Shown: in pieces, positions 20,620-33,309 of the stretch
Numbering within the stretch: the stretch's first letter is position 1
How the letters are laid out: every line of letters starts with the position of its first letter
Assembly: GCF_050947875.1 (NCBI RefSeq)
Contig: NC_134570.1
Location: forward strand, 109,932,287-109,996,286
Length of the DNA: 64,000 nucleotides
Reading direction: 5' to 3'
Source of the DNA: Dermacentor variabilis
Lineage: Eukaryota > Arthropoda > Arachnida > Ixodida > Ixodidae
The notes under the pieces: model-generated
Database searches by the model: none
Seen by the model: only the letters and a program-made list of their open reading frames with translations
What the model was told of the DNA's origin: nothing
Translations under genes and position numbers: made by a program

Positions 20620-22705
20620 ATTCAGAGTTCACCTTCGTCGCGCGACGAAGCTGACGAAGCAACGCGCCATGACGCGCCAGAACGGACGCTGTATCGGGCC
20701 GCACGGCGACAAAGGCGGTGCACTGTTTGCTCGAACCTCGGGCGTTGATTAACCAAAGGCTGCACAGGGTCTTTAAGACACTGACGTATGCGTGTAAAAG
20801 ACCGTCTACTATGACGCAACAAGTGAAAACTTGGATTACACGAGCCACATTTCGGCGGAAAGGGGAGCGGACTGCACGCGTGACTGGCGGATGGTAATTG
20901 TGGGGGGCCACCAATGACGTGCTCGGTGTTCGGCGCTAGACAAGCTGGCTTTGCCGCAAGTTCACGGACGCGCTGTTATCTCGTGCTACGTCACCCAGGC
21001 AAGGATAAAGAGGACACGGTGTGCACCGATCGGCGTACAGCACCCGAAATAAGGTTCGAATATTTTCTCCTCTGCACCGTAAAACTTTGAAAATGCTGCC
21101 TCGTAGACGGAGGGGACTAAAACCTGACGTCACAGCGTCTTTAGCCGGCTCGCACTGTCGCTGGTGAGGCGAGACAACATAGCTCAATAATTCAATCAGT
21201 GTGTGTTATGTAATCCGAAGCAACGATTTATTTTGGGCAAACCGTTCCTTTTCATTACTCGTTCGGCTATCATTCAGACTTCCTAAGCGCATCTAAGCTG
21301 GCGCTCTCGCAGCTTGGCCAGCTTAGCTTCCTCACTGAGTAAATAAAGGCTGTTTTCAAAGCGAACTTGTTTCTGACAGGGCTTGAATATATCTGGCTAT
21401 ATGCTGCTCATACGGGCGTGCAAGGTTCAGCGAAGGTATCCTCCAGTGTATTCAACCGTGCCTGTAGCTCGTTACGTAGCAGAAGCAAAACCGTTTCTGA
21501 CAGGCCGCCTTACTGTAGAGGCTCCTTTCGAACCGTACTGCTTAGACGAGTGCTTGCACCACAAACTACCCCCATCTACTCCGACGGTCTCATCCCGGTG
21601 GGTATACACCTAAATGAAAGGCTGTTACCTTACAGTAGGCGTTCATCGTCATCACAACCATATGTACATATATTTTGCATATCGACCTCAGTTGCATAGC
21701 TCTCACATAGATGTCTCCATTGCTCGAACTCTCAATATATACGTCTGGACAGCGTCGTTCATGAAAATGCAACACGTGCTCGTTCTACGGCGCCAGTGAA
21801 TTCCATCGCTATAAAGCATCTCTCACATTCGAACGAGTAAGCTCTTAAAAAAAGAAGGATAATGGGATAGTTAGGTCATATCAAAAGAGACAGATCATCG
21901 TGTCGTCTCAGTAAGTCCTTTTGCCAATAAGGCAATTCGATGTATGTGTAGTACAAACATACTGACATGAAGAACGGGCCTCGCATGCGGCACCTGTATT
22001 AAAAAAGAAAAAAGCGTACGAAAGTTCGTAAGTTAAAGACGGCTCCGTCCTGTCGCATCCGTAGTGTGTTAGCGTTTTATGACAGCGCATTCATTTCGGA
22101 CCATCAGAACGGGTGCCGGTATACCGTGGAGTATCATCAGCAGGCGACGCGAGATTCCACTGCTTCGCCACTCAACGCGAGGTAATATAACGCGAAAGAG
22201 TTAAGCAAAACGCCCACGCAAGACGGAAATGACGCCGGCGAAATAGGCGGCTCTAGTCGAACGAATCCCCGGTGAAATACGGCGTCCCGGCTCCGCGTTT
22301 CGGGAAGAGGCCATAAATTCCCCTTCGTAAAGTTAATTCAAAGCTCTTTCGGCGCGCTCGCGCGATTCGAGTCATATAGGTAGTAGGTATGCGCGGCGCT
22401 GCCGCCGTCTTCTCTCTTCGCCTTTACGTCGCTTCTCCCTACTCGTTCCGTCCGCGGACTTGGGTTTGTTTCATGTGCGACTACGACGACGAGAAGGAAG
22501 CGGAGTTCCTTTCTTTTACTGTTCTGCCTGGCTGTTATCCGCAGAACCGAATCTGAGGAGCGGCGACAAATATAGCGCTTCCAGAGAGGTCAACGAACCC
22601 GCAGGTGCGCGTTTGGTTGCACCGAAAACGGACGTAGAAGAAGCGTGGTATGGGAGGGGGTTGAAAGGAGGCAGCGTCGGCGCTTGCACGCGCTCCAAAC
22701 GAAAC
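20620..22705. other. GC-rich flank then unannotated DNA
   Basis: CpG-rich around 20.6-20.95 kb, possibly the upstream region of the candidate exon. No gene is recognised beyond. Confidence 0.35.
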
Positions 22706-22709
22706 GAGT

Positions 22710-22711
<2 letters not shown>

Positions 22712-22751
<40 letters not shown>
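22712..22751. repeat. (GA)n microsatellite
   Basis: About 20 uninterrupted GA units. It generates the polyserine/leucine frames on the minus strand. Confidence 0.95.
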
Positions 22752-22753
<2 letters not shown>

Positions 22754-22759
22754 GGTAAA

Positions 22760-25130
22760 GAAACGGAGAAGACAACGCACAAAATAGTTTTCAAAAGTGG
22801 AAGAGAATGACAGAAGGGGGCAAGGCTGGCAGCGCGCGGAGTAGCAGCAGAAACGGGAGCGATGGTGTATAGTGAGAAGGGTTGCCTCGCTTCTCTTCTT
22901 CGTCGTGACAGCTATGAGAGAGCGAGCGACGACACACCAAAAATACTCGTGACAGATTTTTTTTCGCCCGGCCGTAGAGCAAACAAATAAGGAAGCACCG
23001 TCCGCTGTATAGGTGCGCCCGGCGCGTACATCCACTCCGACTTTCCTATATACGGAAGGGACGGCTAGCTGGGTGCCAGCGAAAAAAAAAAAAAGAAAGA
23101 AGGAAACTCTAAAGGGAACGTGAACACAGCAGAATCTGGAATGCGAGTCGAGCTCGTGCTCTCTTTTGATTTTATTACTTCACCTTCCCGCGCGTTACAG
23201 TGAGTTCGCTTCTGTTGCTATACCTTGCCTCCAGGGCGTGACGGAGTGACGCTGTTCAGTGCGTGTGTGGTAGTATGGTTGGGGATCCGCTTCGTCGCTC
23301 TCGCGACAGGGTCACTTATCTGATGCAACGCCTCTGTGCTCGCGGTATAGTGCATAAGCCGCGAATTTACCTGACGCCGGTGTCGCGCTAACCGTAAGTT
23401 ACGACCTTCACGTCGCCCACATAGCGAGAGCTATACCGTGTTTTCTTTCTTCAGTGTGATACAAGGGCCATGGAGAGCAAAAAAATAATAATAAGGAAAT
23501 ACGTTGACGAATGTGCGCATACCCCCGATGCACGACGATGCCCCGAGGTATGTTTTTTTTCTTCTCCGTTTTGGGCGTCAGATTTTTTTTTTTTTTTTTT
23601 TTTTTTTACAGAGACAAGAGTCACTTCCCAACGAGGACGTAGTTCAAACGCCGCCGCTAGGCTCTGGGTGCAAACTCGTCGCGCACATTTGACTAGGGTC
23701 GCTGACGCGCACTACACTCTCTCTTCACTGGCAGATCGCGGAGTTTTCATAAGCGCGCTGCTGGCAAAGCATACGCAACAAGTCCCGCACGATTCGGCTC
23801 CTTGCAAGTTGTTCTCCTTGCAAGCTCCATGCTGCTGAACATCGAATTGAGTTGATGCCGTTAACACCAAACTGCGTGCGAAGGATTCACCCACACACAA
23901 AAAGAAAAGGATATTATGGGAGACTGCGACAGCAGCTGTGAGCTCAGAGTAAACTTTCACCAAAGCGCGCCAGTTCAAACATCGTCATAACCATCACCAT
24001 TATCATCGTCAAAGTGACAAACATACCACCTGCGCGCATGCAGTCGCGCACACCTCGACAGTGCGCGAGCAGGGAGCGTGCAACGGACCGAGTTCGACGA
24101 AGAAAAAAAAAAAGAAACGACAATCGACGTCGTACCCACCGAAACGCGCACCGCGAGGCCAGCCGCCTAAAAATCACGTCCTCTCCCCCCGATCACAATG
24201 CCACCGACGAATACGACGCAGCCAGTCGTGGATAGCGCCCGTCTGCGCGGGCGGGCGGAGAAACGCCGGCGGCCGTCAAAACGACCGCAGTGGCGCGTAG
24301 GCGGTGGCTCCTAGAGAACGAGCCGCTTTGCGGATCACTGCAGCACACACACTTCGCCGCCGTGCAGCCCGGTACCGCGGAGAAGCCCAACCGGCAGCAA
24401 GATTCCACGGAGGTGCGGTGACGGGGCCCGGAACATTGAACTTGCGAGAACGTGGCGTACGCGCTGCACGCGCTAGTGCAGAAACTGGGCGGTTGGAAAA
24501 CACAAAAAAAAAAGGAAACGAGGAAGTAGAATGACACGAAAGCGCGGGGGCTAGAGCCGCGGAGCGTCGATGTGAAGGGACGCGCTAGCCGGCGCGAAGA
24601 CTTTTTATTGTGCGTTTCTTGGGCGTCCCGACCGAGGCCGGGCGCGCTTTGCGGCGAAGCGCGCCAGAGAGCTTCCCTGTTTCGCTCGCTCGTCAAGAGA
24701 TGGCGCCACTCACCAAAAGAGGCCTGGCAGCGCTAAGTGGAGGAAAGGAGAGAGCAAGCAAACGCTCTCCAGAGCCAGATTCGCGGAAACCAGGAAAAAA
24801 GAGCGCGTTATTCGAGTACGTTGGGCCGGCAGCTACGGTATACGCACTGTATTTCAGTCGGAAGTACGAGTAGAAACTTCATTTCCTCGCTAAAGTGCAT
24901 GTGCGGGTCCGCTTTAGACAATGTGGTTGGACTTTGCTGCGCAGGAAAACTGGCAAATAAACGTCTATACTGCCTTTCGTCCATTCAGTCTAAACACAGT
25001 TCAAGGGAAAACATGCTTTGTGGTTGTGAAGTAAGCGCAGAATCCCCGGCAAAGCAGTCCTCGTACGCAGGTTCGCGAAAAACAACAACTCTTATGCAAC
25101 ACTTTTATGCGAAGAGAAAGGTATCCTGTT
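22760..25130. other. CpG-rich, gene-poor stretch
   Basis: GC-rich DNA with a 25-T run at about 23583-23607 and a CATCAC/ATCATC-rich patch near 23990. AGATGGCGCCACTC at 24699 opens a 57-codon frame (MAPLTKRGLAALSGG...), but it has no splice site or family match. No gene is called. Confidence 0.4.
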
Positions 25131-25138
25131 CATGCCGA

Positions 25139-25870
25139 ACTTGACATTTATTTATTTGTTTATTGACACTGCGACCTCGAATAGAGATCATAGCACGTGT
25201 GATGCATAAATATGTGTTTACATAAAAAATGCAGAAACACGATAATATAAGTGCTACGTATATAATAGTGAAAGAATATAAGAATTTGTTAAATGTCAAA
25301 AGCAGAAAATTGATGAATAACACCAATAAGTGAGAGACAAAACAGCACACCCCAAATAACACCGAAAAGACAGAACAAGACCAGATAACACTGCATACCT
25401 AAAAAACCCTAAATACCACAATAGAAAAGGCGCACGCAAACATATATAATACGGCTCAAAGAATTATTGTAAATATTTCTCAAATGAAGACAATGAATCC
25501 TGTGTTACAACATCATCGGCAAGGCTATTCCATTCTACAATGGTTCTGGGAATAAAAGAGTACTTAAAGCAGATATTACGTGTCCAAATAAGTATGCCAT
25601 TTTACGTTCCTAATGACAAACCCAGCCCCATCGATACCAAATCACTTATGTAATTGAAGAAGCTGTAGCAGAAGCACCACAAAGTGGTTGAAAGCGAAGC
25701 CAGGAATTGTTTCTATCTTTATAAAACAATCAAAAATATACCCAGTCCTAGAGAAATAAATGTGCGATACAATGGTAATTACTATAACACCGGCCAATTA
25801 AAACCTTCTAGCCATTCCTCTTTACTCATTAGATGTTGTTGATACTACACCAGGCTTCATAGCAATTTCT
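25139..25870 (-). pseudogene. CR1/L2-type LINE, C-terminal end and 3' UTR
   Basis: Around 25620-25470 the minus strand reads NICFKYSFIPRTIVEWNSL followed by ADDVVTQDSLSSFEKYL, the conserved end of CR1-like reverse transcriptases (YSFFPRTI..WN.LP). Downstream is an AT-rich stretch ending in CAATAAACAAATAAATAAAT at 25144, a LINE-like 3' tail. The upstream RT core is absent or eroded. Confidence 0.6.
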
Positions 25871-26129
25871 TAATTTCTTTTTATCACACTGCGACAGAAG
25901 TTAGAAGCGCGATGCAGCGTTTGCAGTACTAGTATGTCTGTCCGTTCCGTTACGCCGCAGTCGTTAGACCACCTTCTCATCCTCAACTACAGCCTCACCA
26001 CATCGAGAAAACAATTCAAACAACAAACTAACAAATATTTGGTTAACCCGGGGATTGCAACTAACGCTCCTGCAGTAGTAATGCGTACTTTGGGGCCACA
26101 TGCGTTACCCATTAGTCATCTCTTTTCTT

Positions 26130-26860
26130 TTATTGCGATAGCAATTATATGGACACCTCAGGCGCATTTCCACCGTCGTCACCAGCGTCGGCGCCGTTGT
26201 GATGTTCGGTATAAATTCTAAGTGCGATAACACCGTGGCCTCGCACCGTATGCTACAGCTGCGAGTGAAAGCATGCGAGGGTGAGTCGAGGATGGTGACT
26301 TGATCTCGGCCGCTCAAGGGAGAAAGGAGATGAGGAAGCGCGCCGTCTTCCCTAGCGCGCAAGGCGCCGGAGGGGGGTGGGGAGGGGGGGTGCTCTACTC
26401 TGAGGGAGGATGCGTATGGCGTGGATAAGCGCGGTTGCGCTGGCCTTATGTTGAAAGCGATCTGCGTTGAGTAGAGTCAGCCGCGCGGGCCCTATCTTGA
26501 AAGCGATCTGCGATTAGTACAGAGCCTAGGTGCGCCGAGTGCTCATTGCTTCGTGAGCGCTGTGTTCTAGCCCCTGAGTTCGCGTTGGAGCGAGCGACAG
26601 CAAGAAGGTCAATTCGCTCGCTGCTGCCGCTGTTCCCCACGCCAGCGATTTGACAGCGAGTGTCCGCGCTCATCGAGTGAGACGCGTTTATGTTTGCGTG
26701 TGCGCCCGTGACACCATGCTTGTTAAATTATTTAGTAAGCGAATGTTTTCGAGTTGCTACAGCGAATAAAACTACTACCTTTGCTGCGTATAACTGCCCA
26801 CTAATTTGCTATCGAAAATCGATGCTCGCCTTTCGGCAGAAACTGCGACTTTTTTAGATA
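26130..26860 (+). repeat. Tick interspersed repeat, most complete copy
   Basis: Begins TTTTATTGCGATAGCAATTA TATGGACAC, continues with GCATTTCCACCGTCG, two GAAAGCGATCTGCG words (near 26455 and 26498), GGTCAATTCGCTCGCTGC, TTTAGTAAGCGAATG, and ends near CTTTCGGCAGAAACTGCG. Colinear copies occur at 17148-18320 (minus) and 12330-12650 (minus), and a truncated start at 18603. No ORF is conserved between copies, so it is non-coding. Confidence 0.6.
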
Positions 26861-26869
26861 CGAACCACA

Positions 26870-28080
26870 TGCACAGAGATCGGCAAGCCACATCGCAAAA
26901 AAGTACCCAATATTTAGTCCGACAAGCGCAAGAATCCAACAGAAGCACGCAGAGCGAAAGCTGCTTTTGCACTGCATACACATTTCATACGTACCATACA
27001 ACTGCACGGCAAAATGACCTCTTAGACCTATATATATATATATGGAGTCCCGTCATGTCGGTCAGACATGCGACTTAGCTAAAATCTGCGTAGTTCTAAC
27101 AAGATGAACATGTCATATGGACGAACACGAGGTTCCTTAAATGGTCGAAAACGTACCGAATACAGTATAACGTTATCCTATAAAGGACATAACATAGGCC
27201 GTTTCGGTTGGGCGTCTGCAACGTCACCCATGTATACGCCGCGCGCGAAGTCGTGCGTACGTAGCTAGGCGCGCGAAACGGCAATAGTCGGCCGGACGCA
27301 AAAGTTGAGAAAGGGATTGCTGACTTGTGCTGGCTTGTCACTTGTGCTGCTCAGCGCCGCCATATGCCAGCTCCTGAAACTGTGTAGCCAATATAAGCCG
27401 CCACGAAGCGAAACCACGAGCCGGAGCCATATCTTTGGCCGGAGCCATATGGAAAAATGCGCTTTCGCGGACACGCGAGAACACGCGAGAACGTGTCCGA
27501 AAAGACTGCAGAGCCCGCATCGGGCGCTACGCACCTTTTGAAAAGCTGCGGGCGCACGCAAGAGACCGTGCGCACTCCTGCCTACTGCTCACGCGCACTG
27601 TCGCCTTCGCAGTTTTCCTGTGTTCGCAGAGCTGCTGCGGACACCCAACTAAAGATTCTACTGAGTCTTCGCGCAACATTCGCGTTTACTAAATTGTGCA
27701 AGGTTGTGAGCAACACGTACAGTCTGTGAGAGCCAAAGAAGGCTGTGCTTAAAGTGTGATACTTCTTAGAACGGACGTCACCTGCCAACCACCACCGCCA
27801 CGGGCATGAGTCATGTGAATAGTTCTGGCCCTAACCCTTATAGTGACCCATCGAAGAAAGGCAGTAAGGCGCCAGTGTCCGCAAGCTGTATGCGGAGAAG
27901 ATGCAAATAAAGCTTCTCTTTAACACTTGACTAGCGCACGCGATTGGTTTTGATTAGAGCTATGGTAACAGGAAGCAAAAATAGCTGTTAACTAATTGCA
28001 ACGTGTGTTTGTTAAGCACTTTGCAAGTGCTGGCTTCTGTCTGCTGCCTGTAGGCTTATGCCCGAATATGGGTCGCGGGC
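26870..28080. other. No gene recognised
   Basis: Contains a direct repeat of CCGGAGCCATAT near 27420 and 27439. The frames at 27265-27790 on both strands overlap each other and lack support. Confidence 0.4.
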
Positions 28081-28098
28081 TGGGTTGTGCGAATAGCA

Positions 28099-28380
28099 GC
28101 TTTATTTATTTATTTATTTTTACATGCTGCAGCCATATTGGGCTATTTTGCAGGAGTGGGTATGAAAAGCAGGACAATGATAAATACCAAAGGCAATATG
28201 AATAACACCGACTCAATCAAAATAACCACCTATTTAATGGTCGCTAAAAATAAGTTTAAAGTAAGAGAACGAGCAGGCAAGGAATTCCAATATTTAATAA
28301 TACGGGGAAAGTTACTGTACTTAAAGATGTCTGTACTGGCAAAAAATGGCGCAATCTTTAGGTGATGGTGACTTCTAGTA
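28099..28380 (-). mobile_element. LINE 3' end (CR1/L2-like) with ATTT tail
   Basis: On the minus strand CCCACTCCTGCAAAATAGCC and TGCAGCATGTAAAAATAAAT AAATAAAG form a 3' end that I recall as common in tick LINEs. The tail is the (TTTA)n run at 28102-28120. No coding part is visible. Confidence 0.5.
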
Positions 28381-28599
28381 TTCGATGGTTTAGCAGGACT
28401 TAGATAATTATCTGTTGAAATCCGGCGCGAGGAGTTAATAATGCAAAGCAGGAACTTTTGCGATTCCGTGCGTAGGCGATATCAGAGCGATTGCAGGCCT
28501 ATAGGGATGGAAGCGCTGTGGAAGGTGAAAAATCTCTATCAATTTCTATCGTTTTAATGCGGTTAGTATTAACAGGATACAAGATGCACTTTCCAGGGG

Positions 28600-28714
<115 letters not shown>

Positions 28715-28719
28715 ACCAT

Positions 28720-30110
28720 TTTTCCGCCAACCTGGGTCACTGTGTAGTCCATGTTCCAATGGGCTCATGTGCTGAAGGAGTAGTGTTAGAAACCAGCCGT
28801 CGGGCTAACTTGGGTCACTGAGTACGTCATAACTATGTGCCACTATTTAACGAGCCTCTTTGGCGATGACATGAATCATTGGGGAGGCGGAACTAGGAAG
28901 GTGGTAGTGGGTATGTACCGCTCTTCAATGAAAATCTTTGACGCCGACTTCGAGCAACGGGTATGCACCACTCGTTCTGTGCTGCTCTTCAATGAACCTC
29001 TATAATTATACCAGCTTGGGTCACTGGGCACGGGTCAGTAAGTCTGTGCCGATTGTCAATGCGCGTCTTTGACGCCAATTTGGGCAACTAAGTATGTGCC
29101 ACCATGAAAATGTGCCCCTTTACAATGATAAAAGAAAATCCTTTAAATTTCTCCGACGCTCGGCGGAATCGAACCTGCGGACTTTACGGCGATTCCGTTA
29201 GGTGGCGCCGAGTGTAGAGGGAAAGCCCGGCAGAGGAGCACGGCTGCGTTTCGCGATGGGCGATTTCAACCAGCCGAATGTACCATTAGAAAACCTTTAA
29301 CATCGCCCCCCATGGTGGGTGGAATTAAACCCACGTCGCACTGGTTCTTCAAGGACATAAACACGACGCTCCAGCACGCCGTGCCACAAATGCACTGGGT
29401 ATGCACCGCTCTTCCCCTCTCGCCAACTTTGTTCAACGAGCACGTGCCACTGGGAGCGTGACCAGCGGCCAGTGAGGGCGCAGTTGGCAGCGATCGCACG
29501 CACTAGTCTCGGAGACCGTGCGCGGACTTCTCGGAAGCGTCACTAGATGCGGCAGCGTGTCCACAAAGGAGCGCGAGAGAGTAGCACGGCTGTTGCATGA
29601 TCCGTTTGTCGGCGCTAGCGCCCACCAGCGCGCCTTTCATTGCGGAGGGCACGTGCTGGCTTCGTGACGCCGCCGCTACATGGCGCAGAGTGTTCATTGA
29701 GGAACGCGAGAAACTTCTTTTGAAGTACACGTCCCATACAGAACGCGTTTCGACGGTAACAACACGTTGTATCGCCACATTGTTTCAATGCTAAACGCAT
29801 TACCGTCGGCAGTCATCGTGAGATGGGTTCTGCCGCATGTTTAATGCGTTGGTATTCCTTGCGTACTTCACGGGCTGCTTGGGTTGTCGGGCTGCTTTGC
29901 TGAGGTAAGAGGGCTCGAAACGAACTATCGGACCAACTTGTGTCACTCATGCAAATGTGTGCGTACGTGCAGCTCTTGAACGAGCCTCTTTTACACCGAC
30001 AGTGGACCGCTGTAGATGCGTGACTGGGTAGCTACCGCTGTTCGAAAAAAGAAAGCTATTTGACGCCGACTTGCAGTACTAAGTATGTACCACTCACGGA
30101 GTAAACTGCA
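28720..30110 (+). repeat. Degenerate ~65-75-bp minisatellite with interspersed blocks
   Basis: Units share GACGCCAACTTGGGTCACTG, then AGTATGTGCCACTC, then TTCAACGAGCCTCTTT. Clear units begin near 28723, 28803, 28952, 29015, 29070, 29388, 29932 and 30060; many are rearranged. The run is interrupted by tRNA-like segments at 29150-29215 and 29300-29390 and by unassigned GC-rich DNA at 29480-29880. Confidence 0.5.
29300..29390 (-). mobile_element. tRNA-like SINE head (diverged)
   Basis: The minus strand reads TGGCACGGCGTGCTGGAGCG and, ~40 nt later, GTGGGTTTAATTCCACCC, which fits degenerate A and B boxes. A second tRNA-like B box (GGTTCGATTCC, minus) lies near 29170. Neither folds as a functional tRNA. 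Confidence 0.4.
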
Positions 30111-30185
30111 TAGGAGCGCATCAGACTTTTATCTTATACCGTTTCCTCAATGCTTCCTTTCGGGCGAGTTGGTTCATTTTGAAAG

Positions 30186-30837
30186 ATATGGGCAATAGCA
30201 CGAACCGACGACCACAAGAAGGGAGACACGTACACACAAGCGCTGACTAACAACTGGTTTTATTGGCAAGGATAGCACACCTTATATATGACAGAATCAA
30301 GCAAGGGAAAAGAAAGGGCAAACACGTGAAGGGTGAAAGCGTGTCAATGACGCAAGCGCAATACAGCCAAGCATGCGCAACAAAACGCAATTATTTTCTT
30401 TTTCTTTGCAATCAGAACCTCCCGGCAGCTGCGCCCAGAAGATCAAATTCAGCATCAAAGAGAGCAAGGGAAGGAGTGCTAAAGGCGCTTGCTACTTCAT
30501 TTTCAATGTGGTAGGCTTCTAAACTGATGCGCGTGATCTTGTCACTGCTGTTTCCTAGAATCGTCGTCTCTTTCAACCGGGCTACACAATCCGTACACTT
30601 GGTAACGTGCACAACTAAATGTGCGCATTTGTCATCTAGTTTTCTTTATTTTTGCTGTATTGCGCTTGCGTTGTTGACACGCTATCACCCTACCCGTGTT
30701 TTCCCCCCTCTTTTCCCTTGCTTCATTCTGCCGTACATAAGGTGTGCTATCCTTGCCTATAAAACCAGTTATTAGTCAGCGCTTGTGTGTAAGTGTCTCC
30801 CTTCTTGTGATCGCCTGTTTGTGCTGTTGCCCATATA
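30186..30837 (-). mobile_element. Penelope-like element end flanked by ~180-bp inverted arms
   Basis: The left arm (30186-30368) and right arm (about 30656-30837) are reverse complements, ~85-90% identical by eye. Both contain GGGAGACAC, CACAAGCGCTGACTAA, GGCAAGGATAGCACACC and GCAAGCGCAATACAGC. Between them, on the minus strand, is the end of a GIY-YIG-type PLE protein. PLEs are known for pseudo-LTRs and inverted partial copies, which this structure fits. It is not mobile on its own. Confidence 0.75.
30415..30650 (-). pseudogene. Penelope-like GIY-YIG nuclease, C-terminal fragment
   Basis: The minus frame reads DKCAHLVVHVTKCTDCVARL, then ETTILGNSSDKITRISLEAY HIENEV, then PSLALFDAEFDLL and a stop at about 30412. 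This matches the conserved end of PLE nucleases (H..C..C, TTILG-S, EA-HI, S-AL-D-E). The catalytic start of the nuclease and the whole RT are missing. It ends inside the left inverted arm region, as expected for the 3' end of the element. Confidence 0.7.
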
Positions 30838-31180
30838 TACATACTGTTTCCGTCGCGTAAAACCGCCTAGTTCCGTGAGAGGTAATTTGTCGCCTGACTT
30901 AATCGTAAAATGCAAACCTGCATGTTCTGCCTCGGACAGAACATACTTGAATGCCCACATGCCAGAAGCAAACCGCAAGAACAAAAATCCAGTGGCGATT
31001 TAGCGGTAATGGCGCGAGGAATTCGTTAGCACTGCGTTGTATCTCCTTGAGGTCCCGGATCAACGATTTAAACAGCGTTCACCACATTGGAAAATGTTGT
31101 TCATGAGCTCACTCGACACGTCCTGCCTCTTGGAGGAGCGGAGTGCAACTGACCATGGTCCGGAGCAGGCCACGGTCAAT

Positions 31181-31184
<4 letters not shown>

Positions 31185-31229
<45 letters not shown>
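31185..31229. repeat. (AT)n microsatellite
   Basis: About 22 AT units. Confidence 0.97.
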
Positions 31230-31232
<3 letters not shown>

Positions 31233-31234
31233 CT

Positions 31235-33300
31235 ACACCTCCACCTAAAGGTATATATACTTCTACACCAGGTCCGGCTTCCGCCACACCACAAACATAT
31301 ACTTTTTCTCCGCTTTGACACTCCTAATGCTAACACATTAAAAATAAAGGTCAAGTAGCAGCGTAACAACGTGACACGAGGACCGAGTGTGATATTGTCG
31401 CGAAAGTCTCAACACAAATGGGTTTTCGGACGAGCAACACGCACCCTCGCTACACACTGCGTCCGTGCTGTCACACTGTCGCAGGGGCCGCTAACTTCTT
31501 TCTAATGTGACCTCCGGCGTTAAAGGTCAGCGCCAAGAAGGCGTTGCGCACGCTGAGAAAGTGCGACGTGTCCTCGGAGAAAGCCACACACGTGCTGCCT
31601 CCCGGCCTTCATGAATGGAAAGGCGCGCGATGGAACAGGTACTGCAAAATGGCAGTAAATTATGCAGGATCCATCAAAGATTACTGTCAAAGTAAGAAGG
31701 CCACTTTCGGATTCCGCTGAATTATTCGCAAAAGTGATCGGCGCAACGTTTCTTCCCGTTCTTCCGCAAACTTGGCATCCGCACGTTGTTACCAAGGCCT
31801 GCGCCGCCTTTCTAACTTTTTTTCGTTGAAAAGGTTGTTCCTTTTCTAGCACTGTCGCCGTAGCAGCGCGCTGGAACCACTGCCTTCGCCGACACCCCAA
31901 GGTTTACCAACCCCTGGCACGACGTCAGCGCCCCTTCGACCAACCAGCGGGTACCGTATAGACACCGGCGCCTTTTCTTCACCGCCGGTGACCTTTCTGT
32001 CTACTGGCTCCGCCTCTGTGGAAGCCCGCTGTTCCTCTCAGTCCGCTACCCTCTTCTCATTCTGAGATGAGAAAGTCTGGGTTCTGCGACCATTGAAACG
32101 GGGTAGACACACAAAGAAGGCTACTCGCTTTAAAACTTAAAATGCAGATTCAACAAATGTTTTAATTCACATTCGCCGCGATAACCGCGCTGCGATTCCA
32201 ACCAAGATTTATAAACACCATCGGGCTAGAAATAAGGAGAAAGCGGTACGGTGCCGATTTTTCGGAACGTTCAAAACGCAGCTACGGCGAAGTGCGAAAT
32301 TAAGCCGCTGACTCCGGGCAGCGCGTCCACAAAGATGCTCTATGTATTTATTATTGAATATTTTAATACATTGGCAATAATGATAATGAAAAAGTTATAA
32401 TATAAACTAGCTTCGCACTCTTTTTTGTCAGCAGAAGCCAGATAAAGCGCAATTTAAAGTAAACGCTCAGGTTAGATGCACCTACTCAAAGCACATATAT
32501 GTTGAGAGGTACCTCAATATGTGCAGCGCATTCGCGAACGAATATTATGATTTGATCATTATTTAGCAGGCGTCAAAGTGAATAAGTGAATATGATATTG
32601 CTTTAGACGCGTTATATATAAGAACTACGACTTGCAACTATCAGAAAATTATGAGTTTTCTTGCCGGGCCGTACTTCAAATATATTGTTATCCGCTGAGA
32701 GAATTATTCAATTGTCTTCATTGCTTCAAGTTGCTATCGATATTTATGTTTTTAATGTAATCTACGAGTTGTTTTCTTAGTGCCTGTAATTTTGCTATTA
32801 TTTGACTGTTGTACAGGATAACATAATTTTGCTTTGTTCGTGTTGATACGCTAGAGTTGCTATTTTTTTATATTTTGTTAACCGTTTGCTTTGCATACGT
32901 ATGCTTCAATTTGACGCTGCTGTAAGGGCGGCATGGCCTTGTCAGGCAGTGCATACTTTTTGACATATCACCAATCAGACGAGGAAACAAACGAACAAGG
33001 AAGAAATTTACAATTAAGAACAGGTTATTATTGTTGCAAGTTATGACGCGGATTCAGATAAATTCAGTTATGTTATAGTACTAAAATGAAAGGAATACCT
33101 GCATGTCTACATTGGCGCAAAATACGGGGTTAACGCATCCCGCCTAAGGTGAAGAGATTGTCTACTCGCTAAATGCGTACTGCGTTAAAAATGCTAATAG
33201 CTTTCAAAAAGAAAAAAAAATGGTTCTGGAGTTCTAAGTTTCATAACCGCGATTTGAATACGAGGAAGCCGAACTGGTTGACTCTGCGATAATTTTGATC
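31235..33300. other. No gene recognised
   Basis: 31.5-32.05 kb is GC-rich with a 126-aa minus frame and a plus frame ending ...STGSASVEARCSSQ; it might be retroelement gag-like but cannot be assigned. 32.3-33.1 kb is strongly AT-rich. Confidence 0.4.
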
Positions 33301-33309
33301 ACTTAAGGT

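Noticed and set aside
22516..23035. Frames rich in SLSL on the minus strand
   Set aside because: Artefact of the (GA)n tract at 22712-22751.
24699..24873. 57-codon frame after AGATGGCGCCACTC
   Set aside because: Likely a YY1-like word in CpG-rich DNA. The frame has no homology or splice evidence.
31520..31900. 126-codon minus frame as a gene, or LTR-retrotransposon gag on plus
   Set aside because: No zinc knuckle, protease or LTR can be identified nearby; composition alone is not enough.
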